DNA of 64,000 nucleotides from Telluria mixta (GCF_029223865.1 NZ_CP119520.1:2728001-2792000), one strand, 5' to 3'; positions 8,987 through 20,519 are shown, counted from the stretch's first letter. The notes: a model not told the origin generated them from the sequence alone. Program-made: numbers and translations.

Positions 8987-10660
8987 ATGCGCCACAAGCC
9001 CACAAGGCCCCTGCAGTGCACCCTGATCGCCCTGGCCCTCACGGCCGCCACGGCCCACGCCACCACCGTCATCGACAACGCCAACGGCTACACGCTGAAC
9101 GCGAAGGGCGACGTCGTCCAGTTCGCGTCGCTCGCGTTCGACGACGCCGGCCGCATCCTCGCCGTCGGCACTGCCGCTGAAGTCAACGCGAAAACCCCGC
9201 AGGCGAAGCATGTCGACATGGCCGGCCGCACCGTGCTCCCGGGCCTCATCGACGCGCATGGCCACGTGTTCGGTCTGGGCGAGATGCTGACGCAGCTCGA
9301 TCTGTCTGCCACGGTGTCGCTGCCGCAGGCGCTGGCCGCCATCGGCGACTACGCGCGCGCCAACGCCAAGGCTGCGTGGGTGCGCGGGCGCGGCTGGAAC
9401 CAGGAGAACTGGAAGCTGGGCCGCTTCCCGACGGCGCAGGAGCTCGATGGCGTCGTGGCCGACCGGCCTGTGTGGCTGGAACGCGTCGACGGCCACGCCG
9501 GCTGGGCCAACGGCCGCGCACTGGCACTGGCCGGCGTCACGGACAAGACACCGGACCCGGTCGGCGGCAAGATCGTGCGCGACGCTGCCGGCCACGCGAC
9601 GGGCGTGCTGGTCGATGCGGCGCAGGCGATGATCCAGAAGGTGCTGCCGCAACCGACCGAACAGGAAGCGCGCACGATGCTCGACCGCGCGCTGGGCACG
9701 ATGGCCAGCGTCGGCCTCACGAGCGCGCACGACGCGGGCATCGGCATCGCCCAGGACCGGCTGTACCGCGATTACGCGGACCACGGCAGGCTGACGGCGC
9801 GCATCTACGCGATGATCGGCGGGACTGGCGCCGACTTCGACCAGCTGGCGAGAAACGGCCCGCTGAACACGTACGGCCGCGACATGTACGCGCTGCGCGC
9901 CGTGAAGCTGTACGCCGACGGCGCGCTGGGCAGCCGCGGCGCCGCATTGCTGGCGCCGTACACGGACGATCCGCATTCGCACGGCCTGCTGTTCCATTCG
10001 AACGGCGAGATCGACGCGATGATCGCCAAGGCGATGAAGAAGGGCTACCAGGTCAACGTGCACGCGATCGGCGACGCCGGCAACCGCCAGATCCTCGACA
10101 CGTTCGCCAGGGAGATCCCGGCCAACCGCGGCCAGGCGCTGCGCCACCGCATCGAGCATGCCCAGGTCGTGACGCTGGCCGACATCCCGAGATTCAAAAG
10201 CATTGGCATCATCCCGTCGATGCAGCCGACGCACGCGACGTCCGACAAGAACATGGCCGAGCAGCGCATCGGCCCCGAGCGCATCAAGGGCGCGTACGCG
10301 TGGCGCACGTTCCTCGCGCAGGGTTCGCGCATCGCGTGCGGCTCGGATTTCCCGGTCGAGGCACCGAACCCGTTCTTCGGCATCCACGCGGCCGTCACGC
10401 GCCAGGATGCGAACGGCAATCCGATCGCCGGCTGGTATCCCGAGCAGGAGATGTCGCTGAAAGAAGCCTTCCGCTGCTTCACGCTCGACGCGGCGTATGC
10501 CGGCCACCAGGAAAAGACGCTCGGCTCGCTCGAAGCGGGCAAGTACGCGGACTTCATCGTCATCGACCGCGACCTCTTCAAAATCTCCCCGTACGACATC
10601 CACAAGACCGGCGTGCTCGAGACGTGGGTCGGCGGCCAACAGGTGTACCGAAAACCATGA
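8987..10660 (+). CDS. Exported YtcJ-like metal-dependent amidohydrolase
   Basis: The 557-residue protein has an N-terminal signal peptide (about residues 1-25, ending TAHA) and an Amidohydrolase_3 (YtcJ-type) barrel. The first metal pair is in LPGLIDAHGHVFG. Further signatures are RGRGWNQENW, KLYADGALGSRGAAL, NVHAIGDAGNR, RIEHAQVV and the C-terminal SDFPVEAPNPF. YtcJ-type enzymes hydrolyse varied amides; the substrate cannot be told from sequence. Export suggests a periplasmic role. The stop overlaps the start of the next gene (ATGA). The pair lies just upstream of hutU but outside its promoter, so a link to histidine use is not shown. Confidence 0.88.
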   Translation: MRHKPTRPLQCTLIALALTAATAHATTVIDNANGYTLNAKGDVVQFASLAFDDAGRILAVGTAAEVNAKTPQAKHVDMAGRTVLPGLIDAHGHVFGLGEMLTQLDLSATVSLPQALAAIGDYARANAKAAWVRGRGWNQENWKLGRFPTAQELDGVVADRPVWLERVDGHAGWANGRALALAGVTDKTPDPVGGKIVRDAAGHATGVLVDAAQAMIQKVLPQPTEQEARTMLDRALGTMASVGLTSAHDAGIGIAQDRLYRDYADHGRLTARIYAMIGGTGADFDQLARNGPLNTYGRDMYALRAVKLYADGALGSRGAALLAPYTDDPHSHGLLFHSNGEIDAMIAKAMKKGYQVNVHAIGDAGNRQILDTFAREIPANRGQALRHRIEHAQVVTLADIPRFKSIGIIPSMQPTHATSDKNMAEQRIGPERIKGAYAWRTFLAQGSRIACGSDFPVEAPNPFFGIHAAVTRQDANGNPIAGWYPEQEMSLKEAFRCFTLDAAYAGHQEKTLGSLEAGKYADFIVIDRDLFKISPYDIHKTGVLETWVGGQQVYRKP

Positions 10661-11310
10661 TGAAAGCTCTCGTCGCCGCTCTCGCATTCGTGGCCGTTTC
10701 CCCGGCCTGGGCGCAGTCTTATGCCCGCATGGTCGTCATCGTCCCCAAGCCTGGCCAGGCCGAGGCGTTTGAAAAGGGCTACGAGCGGCACCTGCAATGG
10801 CACAAGGGCGTGCAGGATCCGTGGACGTGGTACGGCTGGACCTTCGTGCTGGGCAACCGCATCAACCGCTTCATGGACGGCACGTTCGGCCACGCGGCCG
10901 CCGACTTCGACGCGGCCGTGCAGCCCGCCGCCGACGCCGCCGACAACAACGTGAACGTGGTGCCGTACGCCGACTTCGTCAGCCACGGCATCTACCAGCG
11001 CATGGACGCGATGAGTGCGGGCGAACCGTTGCCGGACGCGTCGCCGTTCCTGAACCTGACGACTTACCACATCCGCCCCGGCCAGGAAGCGGCGTTCGAG
11101 CAGGCGGTGGCACGCGCGCGCGGCACGGCGCGCCAGACGTGGTACCGGCTGCAGGCGGGCGGCGAGGCCCCGCAATACGTGCTGATGCGCGCCGTGGCGT
11201 CGTTCGGCGCGGCCGCGACCTTGGGGACGCCGTACACGCTGTCCGGCCTCGTCGACCGGGTGGACAATGAATTGCTGCGCTATCGACCCAACCTCAGTTA
11301 TCGCCCTTGA
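10657..11310 (+). CDS. Exported protein with two dimeric alpha/beta-barrel-like repeats
   Basis: The 217-residue protein starts [20 protein letters not shown], a Sec signal peptide cleaved after AWA. Two internally similar halves each start with a beta strand and a PGQxxxFE helix: [20 protein letters not shown] near residue 25 and [20 protein letters not shown] near residue 140. This looks like a duplicated NIPSNAP/ABM-type ferredoxin-like fold. Function unknown. Translation is coupled to the upstream amidohydrolase through an ATGA overlap; a second ATG three bases later is an alternative start. Its stop codon lies inside the -35 element of the hutU promoter. Confidence 0.75.
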   Translation: MMKALVAALAFVAVSPAWAQSYARMVVIVPKPGQAEAFEKGYERHLQWHKGVQDPWTWYGWTFVLGNRINRFMDGTFGHAAADFDAAVQPAADAADNNVNVVPYADFVSHGIYQRMDAMSAGEPLPDASPFLNLTTYHIRPGQEAAFEQAVARARGTARQTWYRLQAGGEAPQYVLMRAVASFGAAATLGTPYTLSGLVDRVDNELLRYRPNLSYRP

Positions 11311-11335
11311 CGAGGTTGTATAGACAACTTAGACT
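11307..11335 (+). promoter_or_regulatory. Sigma-70-type promoter of the hutU operon
   Basis: TTGACG (11307-11312), a 17-base spacer and TAGACT (11330-11335) match sigma-70 -35 and -10 elements with optimal spacing, 28 bases before the hutU start. The -35 contains the stop codon of the preceding gene. The HutC-like operator fills most of the spacer. Confidence 0.65.
11315..11328. promoter_or_regulatory. Putative HutC operator
   Basis: GTTGTATAGACAAC has perfect GTTGT/ACAAC arms and contains GT-A-TA-G-AC, matching the GTnTAnAC core known for HutC-subfamily GntR repressors. It lies between the -35 and -10 elements of the hutU promoter, so a bound repressor would block RNA polymerase. Confidence 0.75.
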
Positions 11336-11363
11336 TCCTGGAATGCCCATCGAGGAGTCCGTC

Positions 11364-13055
<1,692 letters not shown>

Positions 13056-13068
13056 GCATATCGACACC

Positions 13069-14610
13069 ATGACACAAGCACATTCCCTGACCCTGCAACC
13101 GGGCGCCTTGTCCCTGAACGACCTGCGCGCCGTCTGGGGCGCGCACGGTCCGCTCACGCTCGCACCGGAAGCCTACGCCGCCATCGAGACCTCGGCCGCC
13201 ACCGTGCAGGCCATCGTCGCCAAGGGCGATCCGGCCTACGGCATCAACACGGGCTTCGGCATCCTGGCCAAGCGCCACATCCCGCAGGCCCAGCTCGAGC
13301 AGCTGCAGCAGAACCTGATCCTGTCGCATGCCGTCGGTACGGGCGAGCTCCTGCCGGATCACGTCGTGCGCCTGATCCTGCTGACCAAGATCGGCAGCCT
13401 CGCCCGCGGTTATTCCGGCGTGCGCCCGCTGATCATCGACACCCTGATCGCCCTGTACAACGCCGGCATCATGCCCGCGATCCCGTCGCAAGGGTCCGTC
13501 GGCGCATCCGGCGACCTCGCGCCGCTGGCGCACATGACGCTCGCGATGCTGGGCGTCGGCCAGGTGCGCATGCGCGGCGAACTGATGGATGCGCGCGCCG
13601 CGCTGGACGCGGCCGGCATCGAACCGGTCGTGCTGGCCGCGAAGGAGGGGCTTGCGCTGATCAACGGCACGCAGGTGTCGACGGCGCTGGCCCTGAACGG
13701 CCTGTTCCTCGCCGAGCGCCTGCTGGAAGCGGCGATGGTGTCGGGCGCGCTGTCGCTGGACGCCGCCCGCGGCAGCGACGCCCCATTCGACCCGCGCGTG
13801 CATGAAGTGCGCGGCCAGCCGGGCCAGATCGCGGCGGCGAAGATTTATCGCCAGCTGGTGGCGGGCAGCGCGATCCGCGCCTCGCACCTCGTCGGCGACG
13901 AGCGCGTGCAGGACCCGTACAGCCTGCGCTGCCAGCCGCAGGTGATGGGCGCCGTGATGGACCTCATCGCCCAGGCCGGCCGGACACTCCTGATCGAATC
14001 CAACGCCGTCACGGACAATCCGCTCGTGTTCCCCGACTCCGGTGAAGTGATTTCCGGCGGGAATTTCCACGCGGAACCCGTCGCATTCGCGGCCGACATC
14101 CTGGCCCTGGCCATTGCCGAGATCGGCGCGCTGGCCGAGCGCCGCATCGCGCTGCTCATCGATTCCACCTTGTCCGGCCTGCCGCCGTTCCTCGTGCGCG
14201 AACCGGGCGTGAACTCCGGCTTCATGATCGCGCACGTGACGGCGGCCGCGCTGGCGTCGGAAAACAAGTCGCTGGCGCATCCGGCCAGCGTCGACAGCCT
14301 GCCGACGTCCGCCAACCAGGAAGACCACGTCAGCATGGCGACATTCGCGGCGCGCCGTCTCGGCCAGATGGCGCACAATACGGGTGTCATTGTCGGCATC
14401 GAGCTGCTGGCGGCGGCGCAGGGGATCGAATTCCACCGGCCGCTGACGAGCTCCAGCCACCTGGAACATGTCCATGCAAAATTGCGCGAGCACGTGCCGG
14501 CGTTCGACGAAGACCGGTTTTTCGCGCCGGACATCGAGGCGGCGCGCCGGATGGTGATGGATGGCGAACTGTCGGCCGCGTGCAAGGACTTGTTCGCCGC
14601 ACTGCACTGA
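13069..14610 (+). CDS. hutH: Histidine ammonia-lyase
   Basis: The 513-residue tetrameric lyase deaminates L-histidine to urocanate and ammonia, the first step of the pathway. The MIO cofactor forms autocatalytically from Ala146-Ser147-Gly148 in [23 protein letters not shown] near residue 58 and the C-terminal EDHVSMA are further family signatures. The length is typical. It lies 13 bases after hutU and 13 bases before hutG, within the same unit. Confidence 0.97.
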   Translation: MTQAHSLTLQPGALSLNDLRAVWGAHGPLTLAPEAYAAIETSAATVQAIVAKGDPAYGINTGFGILAKRHIPQAQLEQLQQNLILSHAVGTGELLPDHVVRLILLTKIGSLARGYSGVRPLIIDTLIALYNAGIMPAIPSQGSVGASGDLAPLAHMTLAMLGVGQVRMRGELMDARAALDAAGIEPVVLAAKEGLALINGTQVSTALALNGLFLAERLLEAAMVSGALSLDAARGSDAPFDPRVHEVRGQPGQIAAAKIYRQLVAGSAIRASHLVGDERVQDPYSLRCQPQVMGAVMDLIAQAGRTLLIESNAVTDNPLVFPDSGEVISGGNFHAEPVAFAADILALAIAEIGALAERRIALLIDSTLSGLPPFLVREPGVNSGFMIAHVTAAALASENKSLAHPASVDSLPTSANQEDHVSMATFAARRLGQMAHNTGVIVGIELLAAAQGIEFHRPLTSSSHLEHVHAKLREHVPAFDEDRFFAPDIEAARRMVMDGELSAACKDLFAALH

Positions 14611-14623
14611 TCAGGGGATCACG

Positions 14624-15424
14624 ATGGATTTCAGGTTCAAGCCAGGTTCCGTGCCGCTGCTGCTGTCGATACCGCATGCGGGCACCGACATTCCCGACGA
14701 CATCGCAGCGACCATGGCGTCGTGCGCGCTGGTGCGGGCCGACACGGACTGGCACCTGCCCGACCTGTACGCGTTCGCGGACAGCCTTGGCGCCTCCACG
14801 TTGTCCGCGCGCTGGTCGCGCTACGTCATCGACCTGAACCGTCCGCCCGAGGACACGAGCCTGTACCCGGGCCAGGACACGACGCGCCTGTGCCCCGTCG
14901 ACACGTTCGCGCGCGAGCGGTTGTACCAGGACGGCCGCGAACCGGACACCGACGAGATCGAGCGCCGCCTGGAGCGCTACTGGCGCCCGTATCACCAGCA
15001 ACTGCGCGCGGAACTCGACCGGCTGCTCGCGCTGCACGGGCAGGTCGTGCTGTGGGATGCGCATTCGATCGCATCCGTCGTGCCGCGCTTCTTCGACGGC
15101 CGCCTGCCCGACCTGAACTTCGGCACGGCCGACGGCCGCTCATGCTCGCTGCAGTTGCAGGGCGAGATGATGCGCGTGGCGGATTCCCAGGACCTGTTTT
15201 CGTTCGTCTTCAACGGCCGCTTCAAGGGCGGCCACATCACGCGCTTCTATGGCGATCCGGCCGCCGGCGTGCACGCGATCCAGCTCGAGATGTGCCAGTG
15301 CCTGTACATGGACGAGGCGCCGCCGTTCGAATATCAACCCGACGCCGCCGGCAAGGTACAGCCTTTGCTGCGCGAATTGCTGGAGTCCGCGATCGGCTGG
15401 GCGAGGGCGGGAGGACACGCGTGA
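14624..15424 (+). CDS. hutG: N-formylglutamate deformylase
   Basis: The 266-residue enzyme hydrolyses N-formyl-L-glutamate to glutamate and formate, the last step of the five-step pathway. It starts MDFRFKPGSVPLLLSIPHAGTDIPDD and contains the family motifs SRYVIDLNRPPED and LWDAHSI. The FGTADGRSC segment is also typical. It is not the arginase-like formiminoglutamase that is also called HutG in other bacteria. The start at 14624 follows CAGGGGATCACG. Its stop overlaps the GTG start of hutF, consistent with the two enzymes acting in sequence. Confidence 0.95.
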   Translation: MDFRFKPGSVPLLLSIPHAGTDIPDDIAATMASCALVRADTDWHLPDLYAFADSLGASTLSARWSRYVIDLNRPPEDTSLYPGQDTTRLCPVDTFARERLYQDGREPDTDEIERRLERYWRPYHQQLRAELDRLLALHGQVVLWDAHSIASVVPRFFDGRLPDLNFGTADGRSCSLQLQGEMMRVADSQDLFSFVFNGRFKGGHITRFYGDPAAGVHAIQLEMCQCLYMDEAPPFEYQPDAAGKVQPLLRELLESAIGWARAGGHA

Positions 15425-16782
15425 ACGCCCTGTTCGCGCGCCACGCGCTGCTGGCCGGCGGCTGGCAGCGGGACGTGCTGCTGGAATGGGACGTGCGCGG
15501 CGACCTGACGAAGGTCGCGCCGGAGGCGTCGCCGCCGCTCGGCGTGGCGCGCGTGGACTACGTCCTGCCCGGCATGATCAACCTGCATTCGCACGCATTC
15601 CAGCGCGCCATCGGCGGGCTGACCGAGCGGGCGGGGAGCGGACCTGACAGCTTCTGGACCTGGCGCGACCTGATGTACCGCGTGGCCAACCGCATCACAC
15701 CGGAGCAGATGGAAGCCGTGGCCGCGCAGCTGTACGCGGAATGCCTGCGCCACGGCTACACGGCCGTCTGCGAATTTCATTACGTGCAGCGCGCGCCGGG
15801 CGGCCATGTCTACGGCCATCCGGCCGAGACGGCGCAGCGCATCGCCCAGGCCGCGCACGAAGCCGGCATCGGCGTGACCCTGCTGCCCGTGATGTATGCG
15901 TACGCGGGCTTCAATGACACGCCGTTGCGTGAGGACCAGGAACGCTTCCGCACGGATCCCGCCCAGGTGCTGCGCATCGTCGAAGCGCTGGAACCCTTGC
16001 GCAGTCCGCAGCTCGAAGTGGGCGCGGCGCCGCATTCGCTGCGCGCCGTGTCGGCAAGCCAGTTGCGCGAACTGGTGCAGGCGCTGCCGCCCGGACGGCC
16101 GCAGCACATCCACATCGCCGAGCAGCAGGCGGAAGTGGTGCAGTGTCTGGAGGCGACCGGCATGCGGCCGGTGGATTACCTGATGGAGCAGACAGACGTC
16201 GATGCGCGCTGGTGCCTCGTGCACGCGACGCATCTGTCGGACGGAGAACGGGACCGCATCGCGGCCAGCGGCGCCGTCGCGGGCCTGTGCCCGACGACGG
16301 AGGCGAACCTGGGCGACGGCCTGTTCCCGTTGTCTCCCTATATCGCGGCCGGCGGGCGCTTCGGCATCGGCAGCGACAGCCATGTGTCGCAAAGTCCCGT
16401 GGAAGAACTGCGCTGGCTCGAATACGGCCAGCGCCTCGTGCACCAGCGCCGCAATATCGCCGTCCATGGCGACGAACGCGACGTCGGCGCCTTCCTGTGG
16501 CAGCAGGCGCTGGCGGGCGGCGCGCAGGCGGCCGGACGCCGGCTCGGCGTGCTCGCCCAGGGCCGGCGCGCCGACCTGCTCGTGCTGGACAGCGCGCACC
16601 CGAACCTGGACGGCGTGCCGCCGCACGAAGTGCTGGGCCGCTTCCTGTTCAGCGGCAACGACAACCTCGTGCGCGACGTGCTGGCCGGCGGCCACTGGGT
16701 GGTGCAGGGCGGCCGCCACAAGGCACAGGACGCGATCGCGCAGCGCTACAAGGCCGCAGCGCGTACACTGCACGCACATTGA
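15421..16782 (+). CDS. hutF: Formimidoylglutamate deiminase
   Basis: The 453-residue amidohydrolase-superfamily enzyme deiminates N-formimino-L-glutamate to N-formyl-L-glutamate plus ammonia. The metal pair is in INLHSHAFQRAIGG. Later signatures are CEFHYVQ, HIHIAEQ, LVHATHL and the metal aspartate in IGSDSHVSQSP. The start is GTG at 15421, overlapping the hutG stop by four bases. An ATG start would lose the N-terminal strand. HutF together with deformylase HutG identifies the five-step route. Confidence 0.95.
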   Translation: MNALFARHALLAGGWQRDVLLEWDVRGDLTKVAPEASPPLGVARVDYVLPGMINLHSHAFQRAIGGLTERAGSGPDSFWTWRDLMYRVANRITPEQMEAVAAQLYAECLRHGYTAVCEFHYVQRAPGGHVYGHPAETAQRIAQAAHEAGIGVTLLPVMYAYAGFNDTPLREDQERFRTDPAQVLRIVEALEPLRSPQLEVGAAPHSLRAVSASQLRELVQALPPGRPQHIHIAEQQAEVVQCLEATGMRPVDYLMEQTDVDARWCLVHATHLSDGERDRIAASGAVAGLCPTTEANLGDGLFPLSPYIAAGGRFGIGSDSHVSQSPVEELRWLEYGQRLVHQRRNIAVHGDERDVGAFLWQQALAGGAQAAGRRLGVLAQGRRADLLVLDSAHPNLDGVPPHEVLGRFLFSGNDNLVRDVLAGGHWVVQGGRHKAQDAIAQRYKAAARTLHAH

Positions 16783-16807
16783 TGCCAACGACGAAGGGGT
16801 GCAAGCC

Positions 16808-17425
16808 ATGACGATGTTGATTCCGTATGCGAACCTCGAACCGGTGTCCTGGAAAAACGGCGGCGGCAGCACGACCGAAATCGCCGTGTTCCCACCCGAC
16901 GCGGGCTTCGACGACTTCGACTGGCGCGTGAGCCTCGCCACCATCGCGAACGACGGCCCGTTCTCCGTGTTCCCCGGCGTCGAGCGCACGCTGGTGCTCG
17001 TCGACGGCCCCGGCATGACGCTCGACATCGACGGCACGCCCATGCTGCTGTCGAAGGGCGAACCGGTCGCGGCGTTCGATGGCGAGTCACGCGTGGAGGC
17101 CAAGCTGAACCGCGGCGCCAGCACGGACTTCAACGTGATGACGCGGACGGACCGCTGCTGGCACCGCTTCGGCCGCCGCCGGCTCGACGGCGACTCCACG
17201 TTCGTCGCGCGCGCCGACGTCACCGTGCTGTTCCTGGCCGAAGGCGACAGCCTGGAACTGTGCAGCGACGACCAGCGCATCAACCTCGTGCGCTTCGACG
17301 CCGTCGTGCTCGACCCGGACACGAAGTGGAAACTGCGGGCGGAGCAGGGCGCCATCTTCATCGTCGATATCCACTACTACGACGACGAGGACGACCTCGA
17401 CAACGAGGACGGCATGTATGAGTGA
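16808..17425 (+). CDS. hutD: HutD/Ves family cupin protein
   Basis: The 205-residue protein begins [20 protein letters not shown]. The [15 protein letters not shown] opening and [21 protein letters not shown] are diagnostic of the HutD/Ves bicupin family. HutD is not an enzyme of the pathway. In Pseudomonas it is thought to limit hut expression or activity, with urocanate or formylglutamate as suggested ligand. An in-frame second ATG at 16814 is an alternative start. The C-terminus is strongly acidic ([13 protein letters not shown]). It overlaps hutI by eight bases. Confidence 0.93.
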   Translation: MTMLIPYANLEPVSWKNGGGSTTEIAVFPPDAGFDDFDWRVSLATIANDGPFSVFPGVERTLVLVDGPGMTLDIDGTPMLLSKGEPVAAFDGESRVEAKLNRGASTDFNVMTRTDRCWHRFGRRRLDGDSTFVARADVTVLFLAEGDSLELCSDDQRINLVRFDAVVLDPDTKWKLRAEQGAIFIVDIHYYDDEDDLDNEDGMYE

Positions 17426-18629
17426 AGCCGTCGACGTCCTGTACGCGAATGCGCGCGTCGCGACGCTGGCGGACGGCTACGGGATCATCGAGGATGGCGC
17501 GGTGGCCGTGCGTGCCGGGCGCATCGCGTGGGTCGGACCGCGTGCCGACGCGCCCCCGGCGTTGTCAACGCACGATTGCGGCGGCCTGTGGCTCACGCCC
17601 GGCCTCGTCGACTGCCATACGCACGTCGTCTACGCGGGCAACCGCAGCGACGAATGGGAAGCGCGCCTGAACGGCGCGACCTACGAAGACATCGCGCGTG
17701 CCGGCGGCGGCATCATGTCCACCGTGCGCGCCACCCGCGCGGCATCCGAAGACGATTTATTGAAGGCGAGCCTGCCGCGCATCCGCGCGCTGCTGGCGGA
17801 GGGCGTGACGACGCTGGAGATCAAGTCCGGCTACGGCCTCGACCTGGAGACGGAAGCGAAGATGCTGCGCGTGGCGCGCCGCGTGGGCGAGCTGCTGCCC
17901 GTGGACGTGTACACGACCTTCCTCGGCGCGCACGCGCTGCCGCCGGAGTACGCGGGCCGCGCCGACGACTACATCGACATGCTGTGCGGCGAGATGCTGC
18001 CGGCGCTGGCGGCGCAGGGTCTCGTGGATGCCGTCGACGCGTTCTGCGAGCGCATCGGCTTCTCGCACGACCAGACGGCGCGCGTGTTCGACGTGGCGCG
18101 GCGTCTCGGGCTGCCCGTGAAGCTGCATGCGGAGCAGCTGTCGGACCAGGGCGGCGCGGCACTCGTCGCACAGTACGGCGGGCTGTCGGCCGATCACCTG
18201 GAGTGGCTGTCGGAAGAGGGCGTGGCCGCGATGGCGCGCGCGGGCACCGTCGCCGTGCTGCTGCCCGGCGCCTATTACTTCCTGCGCGAGACGCGCATGC
18301 CGCCGCTTGCTCTCTTGCGCGAAGCGGGCGTGCCACTGGCCGTCGCCACGGACTGCAATCCGGGCACGTCGCCGATGACGTCGCTGCTGCTGGCAATGAA
18401 CATGGCGTGCACGCTGTGGCGCCTGACCCCGCTGGAGGCACTGCGCGGCGTGACCGTGAATGCGGCGCGCGCGCTGGGCCGTACGGACGCCGGCACGCTC
18501 GCAGCGGGTCAGCGTGCCGACTTCGCCCTGTGGGACATCGCCCGTCCGGCCGACCTGGCGTATGCAATCGGTGCGAACCCGTGCCGGGGCGTCGTCCGTG
18601 CCGGCGTGTGGCGCGATCAGGTATCCTGA
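17418..18629 (+). CDS. hutI: Imidazolonepropionase
   Basis: The 403-residue metal-dependent hydrolase opens the ring of 4-imidazolone-5-propionate to give N-formimino-L-glutamate (step 3). Metal ligands are visible in [17 protein letters not shown] and [12 protein letters not shown], and in the aspartate of [23 protein letters not shown] is a substrate-binding signature of HutI. It is translationally overlapped with hutD. With hutU, H, G and F, this completes the enzyme set for histidine to glutamate. Confidence 0.97.
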   Translation: MSEAVDVLYANARVATLADGYGIIEDGAVAVRAGRIAWVGPRADAPPALSTHDCGGLWLTPGLVDCHTHVVYAGNRSDEWEARLNGATYEDIARAGGGIMSTVRATRAASEDDLLKASLPRIRALLAEGVTTLEIKSGYGLDLETEAKMLRVARRVGELLPVDVYTTFLGAHALPPEYAGRADDYIDMLCGEMLPALAAQGLVDAVDAFCERIGFSHDQTARVFDVARRLGLPVKLHAEQLSDQGGAALVAQYGGLSADHLEWLSEEGVAAMARAGTVAVLLPGAYYFLRETRMPPLALLREAGVPLAVATDCNPGTSPMTSLLLAMNMACTLWRLTPLEALRGVTVNAARALGRTDAGTLAAGQRADFALWDIARPADLAYAIGANPCRGVVRAGVWRDQVS

Positions 18630-18659
18630 CGGCTCATCCACAACGCCACCGGAAACCGC

Positions 18660-20219
18660 ATGCTGAGATTCGCCATGCTGGTGCTCGCCTGCGCCGGCAT
18701 CCTGTCGTCCGCCCACGCGGAAGAACCCCTGCGCGTGGGCTCCAAGCGCTTCACCGAGTCGTACATCCTGGGCGAGATCCTCACCCAGACCGCGGCGCGC
18801 ACCGGGCCGGCCGAGCATAAACAGGGCCTGGGCAACACGGCCATCGTGCTGGGTGCGCTGCGCTCGGGCGCCATCGACGTCTATCTCGAATACCTGGGCA
18901 CGATCGACCTGGAAATCCTCAAGAATCCGCAGCCGACGTCGCTCGACGCGATGCGCGCGGCCCTGCGTCCGCTGGGCCTGGGCGTGGCCGTGCCGCTGGG
19001 CTTTTCCAACGGCTATGCGCTGGCCGTGCGCGGCGATGCCGAAGTGCGGCGCCTGTCCGACCTGGCGGCGCATCTGGACATGAAAATCGGGCTGTCGCAT
19101 GAATTCCTCGGCCGCGCGGACGGCTGGCCGGGCCTCGCGCGGCGCTACGGCCTGGCGCAGCACCCGCGTGGCCTGGACCACGGCATCGCATATGAGGCGC
19201 TGGCGCAGCGCCAGGTCGACGCCATCGACATCTATTCGACGGATGCCAAGATCCGCCAGTACGGCTTGCGCGTGCTGGACGACGACAAGCAATATTTTCC
19301 GCGCTATGACGCCGTGCTGCTGTACCGGCTCGACGTACCGCAGCGGTTTCCGCAGGCGTGGCGTGCCATTGAGCAATTGCAGGGCACGATCAAGGCGGAT
19401 GACATGATCGCGATGAATGCAGCGGCCGAGCGGGATGGGAAAAGCTTCTCGACAATTGCACGTGACTGGCTTGCGTGTAAGGTAGACGGCTCAGCCGTCC
19501 ACGCGTCCAACCCACGGTCGAATTGCCGTGACGTTCGACCGGCGATTGAACGCGTGGACGGGAAACCCGTCCACCCTACCGTGCGAGATGGTCTCTTCGC
19601 CAAAACGTTCGGCAATGGCTTCGCTGCACTGGCCCGCCAGCACCTGCTGCTGGTCGTGTTGGCCGTCCTGCTGGGCTGTGTCGCCGGCATCCCGCTGGGC
19701 ATCGTCGCCGCCCTCGTGCCGCGCCTGCGCCAGGCCGTGCTGGCGATTGCCGGCGTCCTGCAGACCGTGCCATCGCTGGCGCTGCTGGCGATCCTGATCC
19801 CGCTGCTCGGCCGCATCGGCACGGTCCCTGCGCTGGTCGCCCTGTGCGCGTACGCGTTGCTGCCCATCGTGCGCAACACGTGCACGGGGCTGCTGCAGAT
19901 GCCGTCCGGCCTGCGCACGGCGGCGCTGGCGCTGGGGCTGACGCGGCGGCAGTCGCTGGTCGAGGTCGAGCTGCCGCTGGCCATGCCCACGATCCTGGCC
20001 GGCGTGAAAACGGCCGCCGTGATGAGCGTCGGCACGGCGACCATCGCCGCCTTCATCGGCGCCGGCGGCTTCGGCGAACGCATCACGACAGGTCTCGCGC
20101 TGAACGACAACGACATGCTGCTGGCGGGCGCGATCCCGGCCGCGTTGCTGGCCTTGCTGACCCAGGCCGCGTTCGAACTGTGCGAGCGTCTCCTGGCGAG
20201 GCGGCGCTACAGCGATTGA
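18660..20219 (+). CDS. Fused periplasmic binding protein-permease of a betaine/choline-type ABC importer
   Basis: The 519-residue protein joins three parts. A signal peptide (1-20) leads into an OpuAC/OsmF-type substrate-binding domain (VGSKRFTESYILGEIL; GLGNTAIVLGALRSGAIDVYLEY; up to about residue 273). Residues 274-307 are encoded by a palindromic repeat. A permease domain (about 312-515) has five hydrophobic helices and an EAA-like loop (ALGLTRRQSLVEVELPLAMP). The gene follows hutI by 30 bases, so histidine or a derivative is a possible substrate, as for HutXWV of other bacteria; quaternary amines are equally possible. No ATPase gene is nearby, so the energising subunit must be elsewhere. 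Confidence 0.85.
   Translation: MLRFAMLVLACAGILSSAHAEEPLRVGSKRFTESYILGEILTQTAARTGPAEHKQGLGNTAIVLGALRSGAIDVYLEYLGTIDLEILKNPQPTSLDAMRAALRPLGLGVAVPLGFSNGYALAVRGDAEVRRLSDLAAHLDMKIGLSHEFLGRADGWPGLARRYGLAQHPRGLDHGIAYEALAQRQVDAIDIYSTDAKIRQYGLRVLDDDKQYFPRYDAVLLYRLDVPQRFPQAWRAIEQLQGTIKADDMIAMNAAAERDGKSFSTIARDWLACKVDGSAVHASNPRSNCRDVRPAIERVDGKPVHPTVRDGLFAKTFGNGFAALARQHLLLVVLAVLLGCVAGIPLGIVAALVPRLRQAVLAIAGVLQTVPSLALLAILIPLLGRIGTVPALVALCAYALLPIVRNTCTGLLQMPSGLRTAALALGLTRRQSLVEVELPLAMPTILAGVKTAAVMSVGTATIAAFIGAGGFGERITTGLALNDNDMLLAGAIPAALLALLTQAAFELCERLLARRRYSD
19481..19580. repeat. Palindromic (REP/MITE-like) element translated within the fused transporter
   Basis: About 100 bases form nested inverted repeats: GACGGC/GCCGTC at the left, ACGCGTCCAA (19501-19510) against TTGAACGCGT, CGGTCGAA against TTCGACCG, and GGACGG/CCCGTCC at the right, with GGTAG and CTACC at the ends. 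The frame passes through without a stop (residues 274-307) in the linker between the binding and permease domains. Confidence 0.75.
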
Positions 20220-20398
20220 AGTTTGGAACGGGTCGTGGAAATCGCGCGGTGCAGGATACGTTCCGCGTGAAAATCGTTTTCGCGCTGGACGGCGATGGCG
20301 TGCAGGCTGCGGTTATAAGTGTCGATCCGGGAACGGAGCCAGGCCCGGTAGACCCATCGGGTGATCGACATGCTATGCGATTTTGTCGGCGTGTTCAT
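20207..20398 (-). CDS. Hypothetical small protein (63 residues)
   Basis: A short minus-strand frame encodes a basic protein starting MNTPTKSHSMSITRWVYRAW and ending ISTTRSKLQSL. The ATG at 20398 has GAGGA eight bases upstream, which favours it over the ATG at 20404 and a GTG at 20422. No signal peptide or known domain is visible; the sequence is rich in arginine and aromatic residues near the start. It overlaps the 3' end of the transporter gene by 13 bases on the opposite strand. It may be a real small protein or a chance frame. Confidence 0.4.
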   Translation of the reverse strand: MNTPTKSHSMSITRWVYRAWLRSRIDTYNRSLHAIAVQRENDFHAERILHRAISTTRSKLQSL

Positions 20399-20519
20399 GT
20401 CCATGTCCTCGTCAGTGACCACATTGTCCCGCTCGACGCGTTCTTGAATTTGTGATCACTCAATCGGACCCGGCCCACAAAAATCCCGCTTTCTGTTACC
20501 GAGGTAAGCATTTGTAAGG

